Positions 36,619 through 46,619 of a DNA stretch of 64,000 nucleotides are shown one piece after another (positions within the stretch are counted from its first letter, which is position 1; each line of letters opens with the position of its first letter). Source of the DNA: Paramoeba atlantica (lineage: Eukaryota > Discosea); assembly GCA_977017575.1 (NCBI GenBank), contig CDRNVI010000052.1, positions 1 through 64,000 on the forward strand, read 5' to 3'. The notes beneath the pieces are model-generated. The model did no database searches. It saw only the letters and a program-made list of their open reading frames with translations, and was not told the origin of the DNA. The translations under genes were made by a program, and so were the position numbers.

Positions 36619-38460
36619 ATGAACCATACCCTCACTCAGGTCACCAAACACACCCCCACCCCCACCGTTGTCGAGGCCATGCTCCACGGCACCGGGGTCG
36701 TCGCCATGGACTTTGGTCCCCACCTCATGCACTGGACCCTCGCATGCCGCGCCGCCCTCACCCACGGCCACCCCCCCACATCCCCCTCCCCCCTCCCCGG
36801 ACCCGGCCACCGTCTCCTCTCCAACCTCCACCTCGCCCGCGAACACGCCCGTCTCACCCGGGACAAACTCCGTCGTCTCTACGTCGACCCCCACGCCTGG
36901 GTCCCCGCCTACACCTCCACCCTGGTGGACTGGATCAACACCAACACCGACCCCCCCGGCGCCCTTCTCCCCCCCTCCCCCCACGGACCCCTCCCCGCCC
37001 TCCCCTTTGCCGCGGACGCCACCCAACGCGTGCTGCCCTTCCCCCAGCTCCTGGCCTACGAACACAGCCTCGCGCGGTACAGCCACGGGGTACGGCCCCT
37101 CGCCCACCTCCCCGCGCTCCACCCCCTCCACGGGGTCTACGCCCCGGGGGTCGTGGAGGGCCGCCTGTACCGCAGTCTGATCGGCTGGTTCCGCTCCACG
37201 GTGCGCACGGAGAGGTGCTGGCACGCGCTGGACTGGTGCAGCCAAAGTGGGGTGCTGAGTTGGGGGCTGCTGGTGAATGGGGTACGGCACCTGGTGTGTG
37301 TGGACCACGGGGTGAGGGGACTGCGCTCGACGAAGGGACAGGTGAGACGGTGCGCGGGGGAGGAGAAGTTTCAGAGGTGGGAGGGGGCGGGGAGGGTGAC
37401 GTTGGTGCCGTTTGAGTATGAGAGTGCGGAGGGGGGAGGGAAGGGGGGTGGGAGGAGAGGGGGGGAAGGGGGGTCGACGGTTTCGTTTGAGGCGTTGGAG
37501 TACCAGTGTCCGGAGGCGTTGAAGGGGATGAAGTTTGATTTGATTGTCACGCATGTGGGATTGCCTGAGGTATCGATGACCCCTCTTACGGAGATGGGCC
37601 CTTTTCGCGCCCAGGTGCAACAGTCTCGTAAGAATACCATTCTGTCATTTTTGGAAATGTGTGAAAAGCACTTACTAAGGTGTGGAGGGCGCTACGTTGC
37701 AATCATATCCCACAATTACCATTGGCTTCTCTCAGGGGAGGTTCTTCCGTTGCCTTTAACCCCGCCTACGCATTGGGAAACGATTCTCGACGAGAGTTGT
37801 TCTCTTGGTGAGTGTGAGGGTATTCTTGGTGGCATTGAAACCGATATAACCGCTATGGCCACCGCTTCGAGTGCGATGCAAAAAACGCAGTCTCAGGACA
37901 CGGACAATCCACTCAAAGTTACGCGCACAACACACAAGAAGCGCTCACAACTATGTGATTCCTTGTGGGTTCGAGATTATTTGCGTGATGTCACGGGTCA
38001 CCTATGGGTTCTACGGCTGAAAGGGGCCAATGAGCGATATCTTAAATCGAAGCCTTCTAGCTATGAGGCCGGGGAGCCTTCGACGGACGTACAACCTTGT
38101 GCTTGGAAAGAAACGCGTGATTATCAATACTACCAACCAAAGTCTGGTCCTCTTGATGCCGCTCTTGGAGCTAATGTGCCCACACTTTCATTTCTAGAAG
38201 ACGCTTCATCTCAACGCCGCACTGACCTTGATGTTTTGCATTCCTCACCTGAACCGCCAATTGCAGAACTCAACAAAAATGATCAATGCTCTAATAAAGA
38301 AATTGACTCACAGTCTTCTTTATCCAGTACGCCTCCTAGAACACGTGCTACCGTGTCTCAGAACAAAGAAGATAAATATACAAGAGCAATTCGACAGCAA
38401 AAAGCAGCATTGAAAACACAAATTGACTTGCTGAATTTTCTTTCCAGCAAGCGTCTTTAA
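36619..38460 (+). CDS. Class I methyltransferase-fold protein with long tail
   Basis: 613 residues. A Rossmann methyltransferase core is suggested by RCWHALDWCSQSGVLSWGLL (motif I-like, about 200-220), the acidic strand end HLVCVDHG (about 227-234) and FDLIVTHVGLP (motif IV position, about 310). The NPPY-type catalytic motif of N-methyltransferases is absent. A LLRCGGRYVAIIS strand follows. Residues 1-180 are a Pro/His-rich but partly structured N-terminal region; residues 400-613 are polar and end in a basic helix (YTRAIRQQKAALKTQIDLLN). Substrate cannot be inferred. Third positions are C-rich to about 37160 then G-rich. The 5' flank is the repeat island. Confidence 0.5.
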   Translation: MNHTLTQVTKHTPTPTVVEAMLHGTGVVAMDFGPHLMHWTLACRAALTHGHPPTSPSPLPGPGHRLLSNLHLAREHARLTRDKLRRLYVDPHAWVPAYTSTLVDWINTNTDPPGALLPPSPHGPLPALPFAADATQRVLPFPQLLAYEHSLARYSHGVRPLAHLPALHPLHGVYAPGVVEGRLYRSLIGWFRSTVRTERCWHALDWCSQSGVLSWGLLVNGVRHLVCVDHGVRGLRSTKGQVRRCAGEEKFQRWEGAGRVTLVPFEYESAEGGGKGGGRRGGEGGSTVSFEALEYQCPEALKGMKFDLIVTHVGLPEVSMTPLTEMGPFRAQVQQSRKNTILSFLEMCEKHLLRCGGRYVAIISHNYHWLLSGEVLPLPLTPPTHWETILDESCSLGECEGILGGIETDITAMATASSAMQKTQSQDTDNPLKVTRTTHKKRSQLCDSLWVRDYLRDVTGHLWVLRLKGANERYLKSKPSSYEAGEPSTDVQPCAWKETRDYQYYQPKSGPLDAALGANVPTLSFLEDASSQRRTDLDVLHSSPEPPIAELNKNDQCSNKEIDSQSSLSSTPPRTRATVSQNKEDKYTRAIRQQKAALKTQIDLLNFLSSKRL

Positions 38461-38540
38461 GCGCTTGAAGTGGTCCCTGGGTCTACTTCATATCTTGGAG
38501 CATATCACACTTAATGCTAAAGATTCTATAATATCTTTTC

Positions 38541-38558
38541 TTTTATATCTTTTTGCAG
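38541..38558 (+). promoter_or_regulatory. Probable trans-splice acceptor for the LRR gene
   Basis: TTTTATATCTTTTTGCAG ends at 38558. The first ATG downstream (38679) is the LRR protein start, leaving a 120-base leader with no upstream ATG. Confidence 0.55.
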
Positions 38559-38678
38559 GTTCAAACCGAGGAATCGAACCAAAGGTATATTGGCCCAACA
38601 TATATTTGGGCTGATCTGAAGCAACCAAAAGTGTAAATTCATCTCAATTTTGATTATCAATTTTATTGGAGGTCTCTA

Positions 38679-39821
38679 ATGTTCTCTGTGATAACGTCGT
38701 TTCCTCTTGCGGTGTTGTACATCCCATGCACTTTGGTTCGTGCTAATAACCTTCAGTACTCTACTCCGGGGTTCTCGTGCGCAGATGCAGCGGTCAAACT
38801 TACTACCCAGCAGTGCACAGGATTTTTAACGTCTGATGAATCACACGCACGTGTGGCGACTCGAAAGGTCCATAGCAGCGTTCTCCCAATAGAATATGAC
38901 CTTGCCAGAATGGTATCTAAAGTGAAGAATCTCTCTCCTAGCTGGCGTGTAGAACGATCTGCGAACACGTGGGACGGAATTGTTTGCGACGTAGACGGTA
39001 GTGTAACACGAATTCATTGGAGCGATCGGAATATGGCAGGTGAACTCCTATTTTCCTATCTACCTAGAACTTTGGAAGAGTTGAGAATGAACACTAATAC
39101 TCTCATTGGTCGCTGTGATATTCCCCATGATTGTCGCGGTCTTACTAGTGTAGATGTCAGTCACAATGAGTTGTCGGAGATCGACATTTCTTTATTACCA
39201 GGCTCTGTAGCATACTTGGAGTTATCTTCTAATCTATTTCACGGCCTGGTTGATTTCGAAGCTTTGCCTGAAATGCTTCGAAATATACATTTAGCGAACA
39301 ACAAATTCGTAGGTCCCGTCTCACTTGTATCTCTTCCAAATAACACCAGGTATATTTATCTTGATTTTAATTCTTTCGAAGGCCCGCTTGACCTGACTTG
39401 TCTCCCGTCAAAATTTAACACTATTTCAGCTTACGACAATCGTCTGAACGGAGAATTAAACATATCACAATTGCCGCGATCAACGCGACAGCTTGCTCTT
39501 GCGAAGAATCAGTTTCAAGGTACCATTGATCTTTCATATTTACCACCCCTGGTGTACTATGTTTCTTTTTTCGGGAATAACCTTACGGTATACATGGACA
39601 CTTCGAAATTTTCAGAAAATTTCAGAGAATTCTGTATCAGCTATCCTCCACGAAGATACGCGAAAGTCACGTCTTTACCGGGCATGAAACTAAAATGGCA
39701 CGGAAATAATAACACTTTTTACGGCCTCCAATCGGCCGACATCAAAAGGACTAAAGCTGCTTCGTTAGATGAACAGGAACTTGAATGGAAGCCAATTGAG
39801 ATAAAAATCGCTACAGAATAA
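38679..39821 (+). CDS. Secreted or surface leucine-rich-repeat protein
   Basis: 380 residues. The N-terminus is a signal peptide (MFSVITSFPLAVLYIPCTLV). A cap region with WRVERSANTWDGIVCDVDG recalls the W..C cap before LRRs. About nine repeats of 22-24 residues follow, with pattern LP..L..L.L..N.F.G..DL, such as LPEMLRNIHLANNKFVGPVS and LPRSTRQLALAKNQFQGTID. The C-terminal 60 residues are not LRR and contain no clear membrane helix or GPI signal. Related sequences lie at 30746 (fragment) and 52669 (pseudogene), so this is one intact member of a local family. Ligand and role are unknown. Confidence 0.85.
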   Translation: MFSVITSFPLAVLYIPCTLVRANNLQYSTPGFSCADAAVKLTTQQCTGFLTSDESHARVATRKVHSSVLPIEYDLARMVSKVKNLSPSWRVERSANTWDGIVCDVDGSVTRIHWSDRNMAGELLFSYLPRTLEELRMNTNTLIGRCDIPHDCRGLTSVDVSHNELSEIDISLLPGSVAYLELSSNLFHGLVDFEALPEMLRNIHLANNKFVGPVSLVSLPNNTRYIYLDFNSFEGPLDLTCLPSKFNTISAYDNRLNGELNISQLPRSTRQLALAKNQFQGTIDLSYLPPLVYYVSFFGNNLTVYMDTSKFSENFREFCISYPPRRYAKVTSLPGMKLKWHGNNNTFYGLQSADIKRTKAASLDEQELEWKPIEIKIATE

Positions 39822-40232
39822 TATTGGATGGGATTGGCAAGGAATACGCAAATACGCACACTTATGAATACTCCTTATTAGATTATATACACAAATGCTA
39901 ATGCAAAGAAGTGGTATAGGAGTGTTTATAAAGAAGTGACATAGGAGGATGTAGAAATATTGTGAAACATACGTACAACGTGGATCAAGCTAAATTTGCA
40001 TCAGTTTCGCCAGGATTTCATACTGATCACTGTAGTATAAATTAGGAATTACATGAATACAATTTCTCCTTTGGAATACATGAGCAATTTTAAACTACTT
40101 CATATCATCGTCAAATAATTAGTCGCATTTTTTCGGTTACAGAATTCCTTTTCCGAGCGTTCGGGTACTCGAGATTTTCTTTTGCTTGAAATTTGGTTTT
40201 TATTTTTGAGTTTGCACACAATTCTCTTATTA
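39822..40232. other. Intergenic region with trans-splice acceptor
   Basis: AT-rich, 411 bp. CGCATTTTTTCGGTTACAG ends at 40142 and the first ATG after it is 40233, the next gene's start. Nothing else seen. Confidence 0.5.
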
Positions 40233-42158
40233 ATGGAAGTTTCAGAAACATCGCTTCAAGAATTTGTACATAGTTTAGAGTACGAAGAGTCAGTAGACCT
40301 TGCTCAGTTGTTGTACGCTTCGATTAGAAGTTCCGATTTTTTTCACTTGACTTGCCCTGCTTTTCCGTTCGGTGTGGTAGAATACTTCCTAGGGACAATT
40401 CTGCGCAATTTTGATCGAGTAAGTGAGGATAACGCATATCAAAAACGCATCGAGGTCTTCAAGCTGCTTATCTTTCACCCTTGGTTTTGCATTGGTCATT
40501 GGAAAATCGGGCCCTCTATTGATTTATGTAATAATTTGGGTCACATCCATCTCTATCACGCTCTTCTTCATTGGAGAGGATTAATGGAATACAGCATCCA
40601 TTGTTGCACGAACAAGAGATGTCCTCATCGCTCTTCCGTTGTAGGTCAAGCTTCCGTATCAGTCCGAGAGGACACATTACCTTTGTGGACTACCCTCGCC
40701 TTCCCACTTTATCCAATTTCTCATAGACTAGCCGTGCGGGTTTTGTTTTATGCCACTATAAACGAAATTCTGTCTGATCGTGCAGCTTATGAGATAGCGA
40801 CATTTATGTCACCCTTGATTCTTCCCAACTCCTTTGTGTTTGAATCTTTGTCGAAGTCTTCACCAGAAATTTCTAGAACCAATCGGGAATATGGCACCTC
40901 TCCCCTACTCCCGAAGGGTTCTGTCCTTCCAACACCAATCGCAGAAGGAAGATCTGCTCAAACAAACCCACTTCTACACCAAAACTTGCTTGAGGAAAAA
41001 GTTGAGGGAATTGATATCTCTCAATCCTATGGTACACCTCTTCCAATACGACATATGGAGGGCAGCAGACGGAGTCTTCTTCCCTCGGGTGTAACAACGG
41101 TAAACAATTCTTCGGAATCAACGGAGATGCACTCCTTTGACAGGTCTAATATGGAAATCTCTGAAGAACCCCTCAAATCTCATGCGACACGTTCGTTTCA
41201 CTTGGATCACCCGTCTCTGGTGGAGTACGGAATAGAAAGCTTAGGTGACAATACGTCGAGTATTGAGGTTCGCTGCCGAAAAACGAATACACTTGTAGAC
41301 AAAGGAAAGCTTCTGGGGGTGAAGAACAAAAAACTCTATTGGGTACCAAATACGCTCCAGCACTTGAATAGTCACGCCGAACTTGGAACTCCACAATTCG
41401 TCCGAAGTAAACTTGTTATTCAACATATCACAGATGAAGATTGTCGCCAATCAAGGAATTTTAATAATAGTACAGAGCGCGTTCTTTCTGGAGCTACTCC
41501 CTATACGCAATCAGATATATCTGGAGGAGCAATGCAGTTCAAAAGTGTTGAAGACGTTAACGAGACAGTGTCGGAACTCATCACTCCTAATGACAGCTCA
41601 GTAGGGCATTCCCCTTTATCTGCTTATGAATCCAATTCGTACCTTGAAGTCACCCAGTTCACTGATTATTCACAAAGTGTCGATCGTAATTTTACTCCCT
41701 TGCCGAATGAAAGAGTAAAAACGGACAGGAAGACATCGCCATGGGAAAGACTTCACGAAGGTCGTGCGGAGACCCTTTCTTCATTTCTTTCTCACCGTAT
41801 GGTAAAAGGGAAAGAGTTGCGGTCCCTTTCGGAGGCTCTCGAAGAAGTGGCTGAATACAACGCTCCACTCAGTTTTCGTTGTAGGCTGGCGGCTGACGGC
41901 TTAGAGTCTCGATTGTTGGATGTGTCCGGAAAGGCAACTATGCCATACGGACTGTACTTTGGCCAACGTATCTGTCGCCCGTGGGGTTCGGCCACCGAAG
42001 CAGGGACAATACTCGGATTAGGGGAAGACAAGGCTCTTTGGTGGCTACCAGATTACAGTATCGGTATGGCTCGGCTTGCTCTTTCTCCGGAGCAAATTTC
42101 TCTATTAGTTAAGCCAAAAATTATCGGAGCCGCGATTCCTCGTGAATACGAAGAGTGA
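40233..42158 (+). CDS. Hypothetical protein, structured N-terminal domain
   Basis: 641 residues from the ATG at 40233; the longer frame starts with TTG. Residues 1-200 look helical and structured (MEVSETSLQEFVHSLEYEES, HLAVRVLFYATINEILSDRA-type helix near 180), followed by a Ser/Thr/Pro-rich linker of about 250 residues. The last 130 residues again look folded (GLESRLLDVSGKATMPYGLY, TILGLGEDKALWWLPDYSIG). The N-terminal helix pattern faintly recalls RhoGAP folds but lacks their arginine motif. Two GV/GE..K.LYWVPN / ALWWLPDY segments (about 370 and 610) may be internal repeats of one small domain. No family assigned. Confidence 0.6.
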   Translation: MEVSETSLQEFVHSLEYEESVDLAQLLYASIRSSDFFHLTCPAFPFGVVEYFLGTILRNFDRVSEDNAYQKRIEVFKLLIFHPWFCIGHWKIGPSIDLCNNLGHIHLYHALLHWRGLMEYSIHCCTNKRCPHRSSVVGQASVSVREDTLPLWTTLAFPLYPISHRLAVRVLFYATINEILSDRAAYEIATFMSPLILPNSFVFESLSKSSPEISRTNREYGTSPLLPKGSVLPTPIAEGRSAQTNPLLHQNLLEEKVEGIDISQSYGTPLPIRHMEGSRRSLLPSGVTTVNNSSESTEMHSFDRSNMEISEEPLKSHATRSFHLDHPSLVEYGIESLGDNTSSIEVRCRKTNTLVDKGKLLGVKNKKLYWVPNTLQHLNSHAELGTPQFVRSKLVIQHITDEDCRQSRNFNNSTERVLSGATPYTQSDISGGAMQFKSVEDVNETVSELITPNDSSVGHSPLSAYESNSYLEVTQFTDYSQSVDRNFTPLPNERVKTDRKTSPWERLHEGRAETLSSFLSHRMVKGKELRSLSEALEEVAEYNAPLSFRCRLAADGLESRLLDVSGKATMPYGLYFGQRICRPWGSATEAGTILGLGEDKALWWLPDYSIGMARLALSPEQISLLVKPKIIGAAIPREYEE

Positions 42159-42316
42159 TGCAAAGTATCATTGTGCACACATAACCAATCACAATTCCAT
42201 TTTTCGTCTGTATTCCTTTACTACTTTTCCGTTCACAAAAAAAAATGCAACAAAAACTTTTTACAAGCATAAAAAGATTTTTTTCTTCATGTAAAGCACT
42301 ATTCTCTCTCGTGTAC

Positions 42317-43633
42317 ATGCTACTCCGCATCTCCTCCTTCCGTACCCCCCTACGTATCGGTCATCCCTTTCACACCCAACCCACACCACCCAACAAACCA
42401 CATCCCCCAAAGCCCGCCCCATTCCATCCCAAACGACAGCAACAACAACAACCCCCTAACACCACAACCACCACAACAACAACAACTCCTCCCCCTCCCC
42501 CCGAACCCCCACTGGCCTTCCTCACCCAACTCCAACACGGTGTCGAGGAACACACTGAACCCTACCCTTCCCTCTCGCTCCACAATTTCCTCTTCCCCAA
42601 AACCCTTTTCTCTACTTCTACAAGTACATCTCCTAGGTCCACAAGCACATCTACGAGCACATCTCCTAGGTCCACAAGTACATCTACAAGCACATCTCCT
42701 AGGTCCACAAGCACATCCACAAGTACATCTACAAGCACATCTACAAGCACATCTACAAGCACACCTACAAGCAGCACATTTACAAGTACGTCTCCTAGAT
42801 CCACAAGTACATCCACAAGTGCACCTCCAAGTGCATCCACAAGCACATCTACCCGTACATCCACGAGCCCCCCCACAAGCCCCCCTCCCCCTCCACCCCC
42901 TAGATCCACACCCCCCTCCCCCCCTCCCCCCGACTTCCCCGTGATGCTCCCCCCACGCTGGTGCACCGCCCTCACCCACGCCGTGCACACCACCTTCCCC
43001 GGGCTCACCTTCACCCACAACCGCACCCTCCTGCAGGCCTTCATCCACCCCTCCTACTGCGGGCTGTCCGCAGCCCACACCGCCGCGGGTCTCGCCCCCG
43101 TGGGACGGGACCTGCTGCGGCTGCTGTACACCGCCTGGGTGGTACGGGCCAACCCGCACGGGGGTCTCGGGGAGGGGAGGGGGGGGGAGGGGGGACCCGA
43201 GCAGGTGGTGCGGGACCTGATGGGGACCGCGGTGCTGTGTGAGACCTGTGTGCGGGGGTGGGGGGGGTTGGGGGGGTGGGTGTTAAGTAATGAGGGGTTG
43301 TTTCGGCTGCCGAGGGCGTTTGAGCCGGGGAGTTGGAAGAAAGGGGAGGGGGGGGTGGGGGGGTGGAGACGGGGGAGGGAGGGGACGGTGTGGCATTATG
43401 TGAGGAGGAGGAGGAGGAGGGGGGGTGGGGGTGGGGGGTTGGAGAAGGGGGTGGAGGGGAGGGGGGAGAGTGGGGAAGAGGAGGAAGAGGATCCGGTACC
43501 TGTGGAGGAAACGTTGGTCCTGGCCTTTCTGGGTGGGTTGTATTACGATCAAGGTCTCCCAGCTGTTGTTGATTTTGTGCAAAAGTACATGCAAAAGCAC
43601 GCGCTTGCGTTCTTGTTAGAGAGGGACGCATAG
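42317..43633 (+). CDS. RNase III-like domain protein, catalytic residues missing, probably mitochondrial
   Basis: Start taken at 42317 (MLLRISSFRTPLRIGHPFHT, a matrix-type leader) downstream of a T-tract and AAAG at about 42298; an in-frame ATG also lies at 42245. After a Pro/Thr/Ser-rich linker with STSTSPRSTS repeats, residues about 205-440 follow the RNase III fold: TFTHNRTLLQAFIHPSY, then GRDLLRLLYTAWV where the active ERLEFLGD signature should be, and TLVLAFLGGLYYDQG where the final ALIGAIYLD motif lies. Acidic catalytic residues are absent. In kinetoplastids such non-catalytic RNase III folds occur in the mitoribosome (mL44) and in RNA-editing complexes; which applies here is not determinable. 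G-rich insertions split the domain. Confidence 0.55.
   Translation: MLLRISSFRTPLRIGHPFHTQPTPPNKPHPPKPAPFHPKRQQQQQPPNTTTTTTTTTPPPPPEPPLAFLTQLQHGVEEHTEPYPSLSLHNFLFPKTLFSTSTSTSPRSTSTSTSTSPRSTSTSTSTSPRSTSTSTSTSTSTSTSTSTSTPTSSTFTSTSPRSTSTSTSAPPSASTSTSTRTSTSPPTSPPPPPPPRSTPPSPPPPDFPVMLPPRWCTALTHAVHTTFPGLTFTHNRTLLQAFIHPSYCGLSAAHTAAGLAPVGRDLLRLLYTAWVVRANPHGGLGEGRGGEGGPEQVVRDLMGTAVLCETCVRGWGGLGGWVLSNEGLFRLPRAFEPGSWKKGEGGVGGWRRGREGTVWHYVRRRRRRGGGGGGLEKGVEGRGESGEEEEEDPVPVEETLVLAFLGGLYYDQGLPAVVDFVQKYMQKHALAFLLERDA
42612..42880 (+). repeat. 12-bp coding minisatellite
   Basis: Many units of ACAAGCACATCT / TCTCCTAGGTCC encode alternating STST and SPRS. The repeats are in frame in the RNase III-like gene. 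Confidence 0.9.
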
Positions 43634-44045
43634 GCGAAGCTCATCAAGTGAGTGGATATCTTTGGTATGATTGGTCCGAAAGCGACGAAGAGATGGTTGG
43701 ACTTCGACACGAATACGACACGTAGAGTGAGCCGCTTTTGTGATTTACTGGCGTCAGTCGTATCAGGGCAGAGGTTTTTCCTCCAAAGCACTCGTGTACA
43801 TAGCAATGTTTAGCGTGGGCATGTGCCTGCATTTTCTCGATGTCAGCTTTCTTGTACGTCTGCATGCACTATGCACTGGATGGAATCTCAAACGATGCAT
43901 TCATTCGCCAATATGCTCCTCTATCGAAGTAGAAGGTGTTCTTTTCTTTTCTCACAAGGTGTAGATTTATCATGAATAAAAAATGTACCCCGACGTACAC
44001 AATTTTTTCTTTGTCCATCAACTCTCTTTTTACAGAAAATCATTC
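43634..44045. other. Intergenic region with trans-splice acceptor
   Basis: 412 bp without a recognised gene. ACTCTCTTTTTACAG ends at 44035 and decides the next start: the first ATG after it is 44046, whereas the longer frame from 43983 crosses this acceptor. Confidence 0.6.
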
Positions 44046-46319
44046 ATGCAACAACCGGGTGCTCAACTGTCGTCCAGTCCCGGGCACCCCTATCTCTCCC
44101 GTGTTCGCTATTCCTTCCTCGTTTACCTCCTGTGGTTTCTCTTCCAACGGCGCCAGTTACGGTCCTATGCCGCGGCCCACCTCGGTAGCATGGGTCTCTC
44201 CGCCGACAAGCTCTTCACCCCCAACTTTCTCCCCTCCCTCCGTCGCATCGCCTCCATTGCCCTCCCCACCTGGCGCAGCCGCGAGGGTTTCAGCACCGCA
44301 ACCTTCATCGCTCTCTTCTTCCTCAAAGCCTACCTCGTCGTCCAACGCAGTGTCATGGACGGGGCCGTCCTGGAAGCCTTCCTGGCCGGCACCCACCGTC
44401 TCGTCGCCGTACTCAACTACGTCGGGTTCAGTCTCCTCGGGGCCGTCGTGAACGGGGCCATCCAGCACGTCCGCTACACCCTGATCGCGGCCTACCGTCT
44501 TCGCCTCACCACACACTTCCACGCGCGTTACCTCAACCACTCCATCTTCTACTACGGCACCGTCCTGGACGACCGCATCCGTTCCCCCGATGTGGTCCTT
44601 ACGAAATACTGCCATGAGTTTGCCGAGCACTTTGCCGAGCTCCCGTATTATTTTCTCATGCCGCTGTTAGAGGCCACCTCCTCGTTGTACATTGTGGGGC
44701 GGGAGCTCGGGGTGGGCACCGCGGCAGCGATTACCGCAATGGTGCTGGTCTCGCTACGCACGCTGCGGGTGCTTACCCCACCGTTTGGGAAGATTCACTC
44801 CGGACTGCTGCATGCCGAGGAGACGTTTAGACGGCACCACACGGAGCTGGCTGTGAATACGGAGCAGATTGCGTTGCAGCATGGTGGGGGGTTTCTTCGT
44901 CGGCGGCTGGACCAGGCTTGTGGGAAGGTGTGCGGGATGATGCGGCATATGGCACTCGCCCGGGGGTATTTTGTCGGGGTCGAGATGGCTATGATTACGT
45001 TGTGGAATACCGTGGGGTTTCTGGCGTGTGGGCTAACGTGGGGAGGAGAAGGGAAGATTACCCAACAGGATTCGGCGAATGCGTTGCGTACGTTTGTGGT
45101 GCATCGACATTTGATACGTAATTTTCACTCCGCGGTGAAGAAGTTGGCACTGAATTTGAAGGAGATTTCGCATTTAACGGAGTTCACCAATAAACTTGCG
45201 GAGTTTGACACCGTGTTGTCGAGTCTCGCTCGTGGGGAATTTCACAAGCATGTCACGACGCCGGTACAACAGGAATCGGAAGAGACCGGTGGGGACTTGC
45301 CGTACAATTGGTCGCAATCCCTGCCTGATCTCACTTCCCCATCGGAGATCACGGAGCCGAAAATCGGGCAATCCACCTTTGAGACGGACATGGAGCCCGA
45401 CGAACTTATTTGCGCTTATGACATTGATGTTGTCACTCCGGCCCGAAACATTCTCGTACATGACCTTACGTTACACATCCGTAGAGGAGAGAACTGGGTT
45501 ATTACCGGGCCGAACGGGGCAGGAAAGAGCTCCTTGGTACGCATGCTTGCTGGTCTATGGTTCCCCGCGAAAGGGGCGATTCGCGTGCACCCCTTGGTCG
45601 ACTTTTTTGTTCTCCCCCAGCAAGCTCTTATGGTCGCCGGATGCACACTTTTGGACCAAGTTATCTTTCCAGATTATATTGTGCCCCAAGGGGAGGAGCA
45701 TAGCTCGACGGAGCCGTGCGCGGTGGTGCATCCACCTGGAGCATTTGAGCTCGCAAGCCCTTCCCTCTCCCCCTCCGCTTCGGATCCCACCACATATAGC
45801 CCCGCAAGTTCCCCCATCGTACTCCGGGAGGATACAATGGAGAGTCGTGGGGCCCGAGGCGTGCGTCTGGACGAGGATCTCGTCTCCCGTGTGAAGCAGG
45901 CACTGGAAATTTCCACCGGAATGTCGATTGTTCCAGAGGTGTTCGGAAACTGGACTCATCCAAGTGCGGGTCTCGCTGCCTCACCGGACCTCAACTTCGA
46001 GTGGTCATCCCTGAGTGGAGGACAGCAACAAAAAGTGGCCCTCGCTCGTATGTTTTATCACGGCAGGAGGTCTGTGGACCATGGTCGAATTCCTGTGGTG
46101 GTGATGGATGAGTCCACCTCTCAAATGGATTTCGATGCCGAAGAGAAGCTATTCAAAAACCTTGCGACCTCAAATATACAACTTATTTCCTTAACACACC
46201 GTCCGGAGGTAATGAAATATCATGAGCGTGTGCTAATTTTGGATCGTGAATCTCACGGATGGAAAGTACGACACATGTCCGCAGACAATCGATCCATTTC
46301 ACCTGCGCGAGCTAAATAA
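44046..46319 (+). CDS. ABC half-transporter, ABCD (peroxisomal/glycosomal) type
   Basis: 758 residues from ATG 44046, which follows an acceptor AG by 10 bases. The N-terminal membrane domain (ABC_membrane_2 type) shows family segments SLRRIASIALPTW, TAYRLRLTTHFHARYLN-like AYRLRLTTHFHARYLNHSIF, and DDRIRSPDVVLTKYCHEFAE (EAA-like motif DRI.NPDQ..T.D). The nucleotide-binding domain has Walker A ITGPNGAGKSS (about 487), Q-loop FVLPQQALM, signature LSGGQQQKVALAR (about 656), Walker B PVVVMDEST (about 685) and H-loop LISLTHRPE. An insert of about 60 Ser/Pro-rich residues separates Q-loop and signature. ABCD proteins import acyl-CoA or metabolites as dimers; in kinetoplastids the GAT transporters of glycosomes are of this kind. 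Localisation here is inferred. Confidence 0.88.
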   Translation: MQQPGAQLSSSPGHPYLSRVRYSFLVYLLWFLFQRRQLRSYAAAHLGSMGLSADKLFTPNFLPSLRRIASIALPTWRSREGFSTATFIALFFLKAYLVVQRSVMDGAVLEAFLAGTHRLVAVLNYVGFSLLGAVVNGAIQHVRYTLIAAYRLRLTTHFHARYLNHSIFYYGTVLDDRIRSPDVVLTKYCHEFAEHFAELPYYFLMPLLEATSSLYIVGRELGVGTAAAITAMVLVSLRTLRVLTPPFGKIHSGLLHAEETFRRHHTELAVNTEQIALQHGGGFLRRRLDQACGKVCGMMRHMALARGYFVGVEMAMITLWNTVGFLACGLTWGGEGKITQQDSANALRTFVVHRHLIRNFHSAVKKLALNLKEISHLTEFTNKLAEFDTVLSSLARGEFHKHVTTPVQQESEETGGDLPYNWSQSLPDLTSPSEITEPKIGQSTFETDMEPDELICAYDIDVVTPARNILVHDLTLHIRRGENWVITGPNGAGKSSLVRMLAGLWFPAKGAIRVHPLVDFFVLPQQALMVAGCTLLDQVIFPDYIVPQGEEHSSTEPCAVVHPPGAFELASPSLSPSASDPTTYSPASSPIVLREDTMESRGARGVRLDEDLVSRVKQALEISTGMSIVPEVFGNWTHPSAGLAASPDLNFEWSSLSGGQQQKVALARMFYHGRRSVDHGRIPVVVMDESTSQMDFDAEEKLFKNLATSNIQLISLTHRPEVMKYHERVLILDRESHGWKVRHMSADNRSISPARAK

Positions 46320-46619
46320 ATAGTTTGTGTCATTCATACAAATTCGCTTTTTATCAATTTGACTGCACGTAGGCAGGTGTAAATTTCTTATGTTAATTGT
46401 TAACAAACCTAATAATAATTGGGCGTGTCAAGTTCTTGCTTGCAGATATCTGTTTTTAAAATCAGTTTTCAACTAATACAGTGTTCTATAGAATTTGAAC
46501 GTACTTCTCGTTGAAGCGTCTGTACTAATTTTTTTATTAAAATATCATTGAAAATACAATTAAAGAAAAATAGGACCTGAAAATAGCACGTGCGCAAATT
46601 GTTAATGTGTTACATGTAG
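46320..46619. other. Intergenic region
   Basis: 300 bp, AT-rich; nothing recognised. Confidence 0.4.

Noticed and set aside
36553-37620. 355-codon minus-strand open frame opposite the methyltransferase-fold gene
   Set aside because: Same skew artefact; composition is Pro/Arg/Gly low complexity.
38555-38600. GGTTCAAACC / GGTTCGATTCC sequences resembling a tRNA T-arm
   Set aside because: The five-base stem does not pair and no D or anticodon arm could be placed on either strand.
40233-40850. RhoGAP domain in the hypothetical protein
   Set aside because: Only a loose helix pattern; the arginine-finger motif and the conserved Lys/Asn are absent.
42350-43159. Cys-rich minus-strand frame with repeated CACRC/CTCG units
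   Set aside because: It is the complement of the STSTSPRS-coding minisatellite; not a metallothionein-like gene.
43983-44045. N-terminal extension of the ABC transporter
   Set aside because: It crosses a strong AG acceptor (44035), so the ATG at 44046 is the better start.
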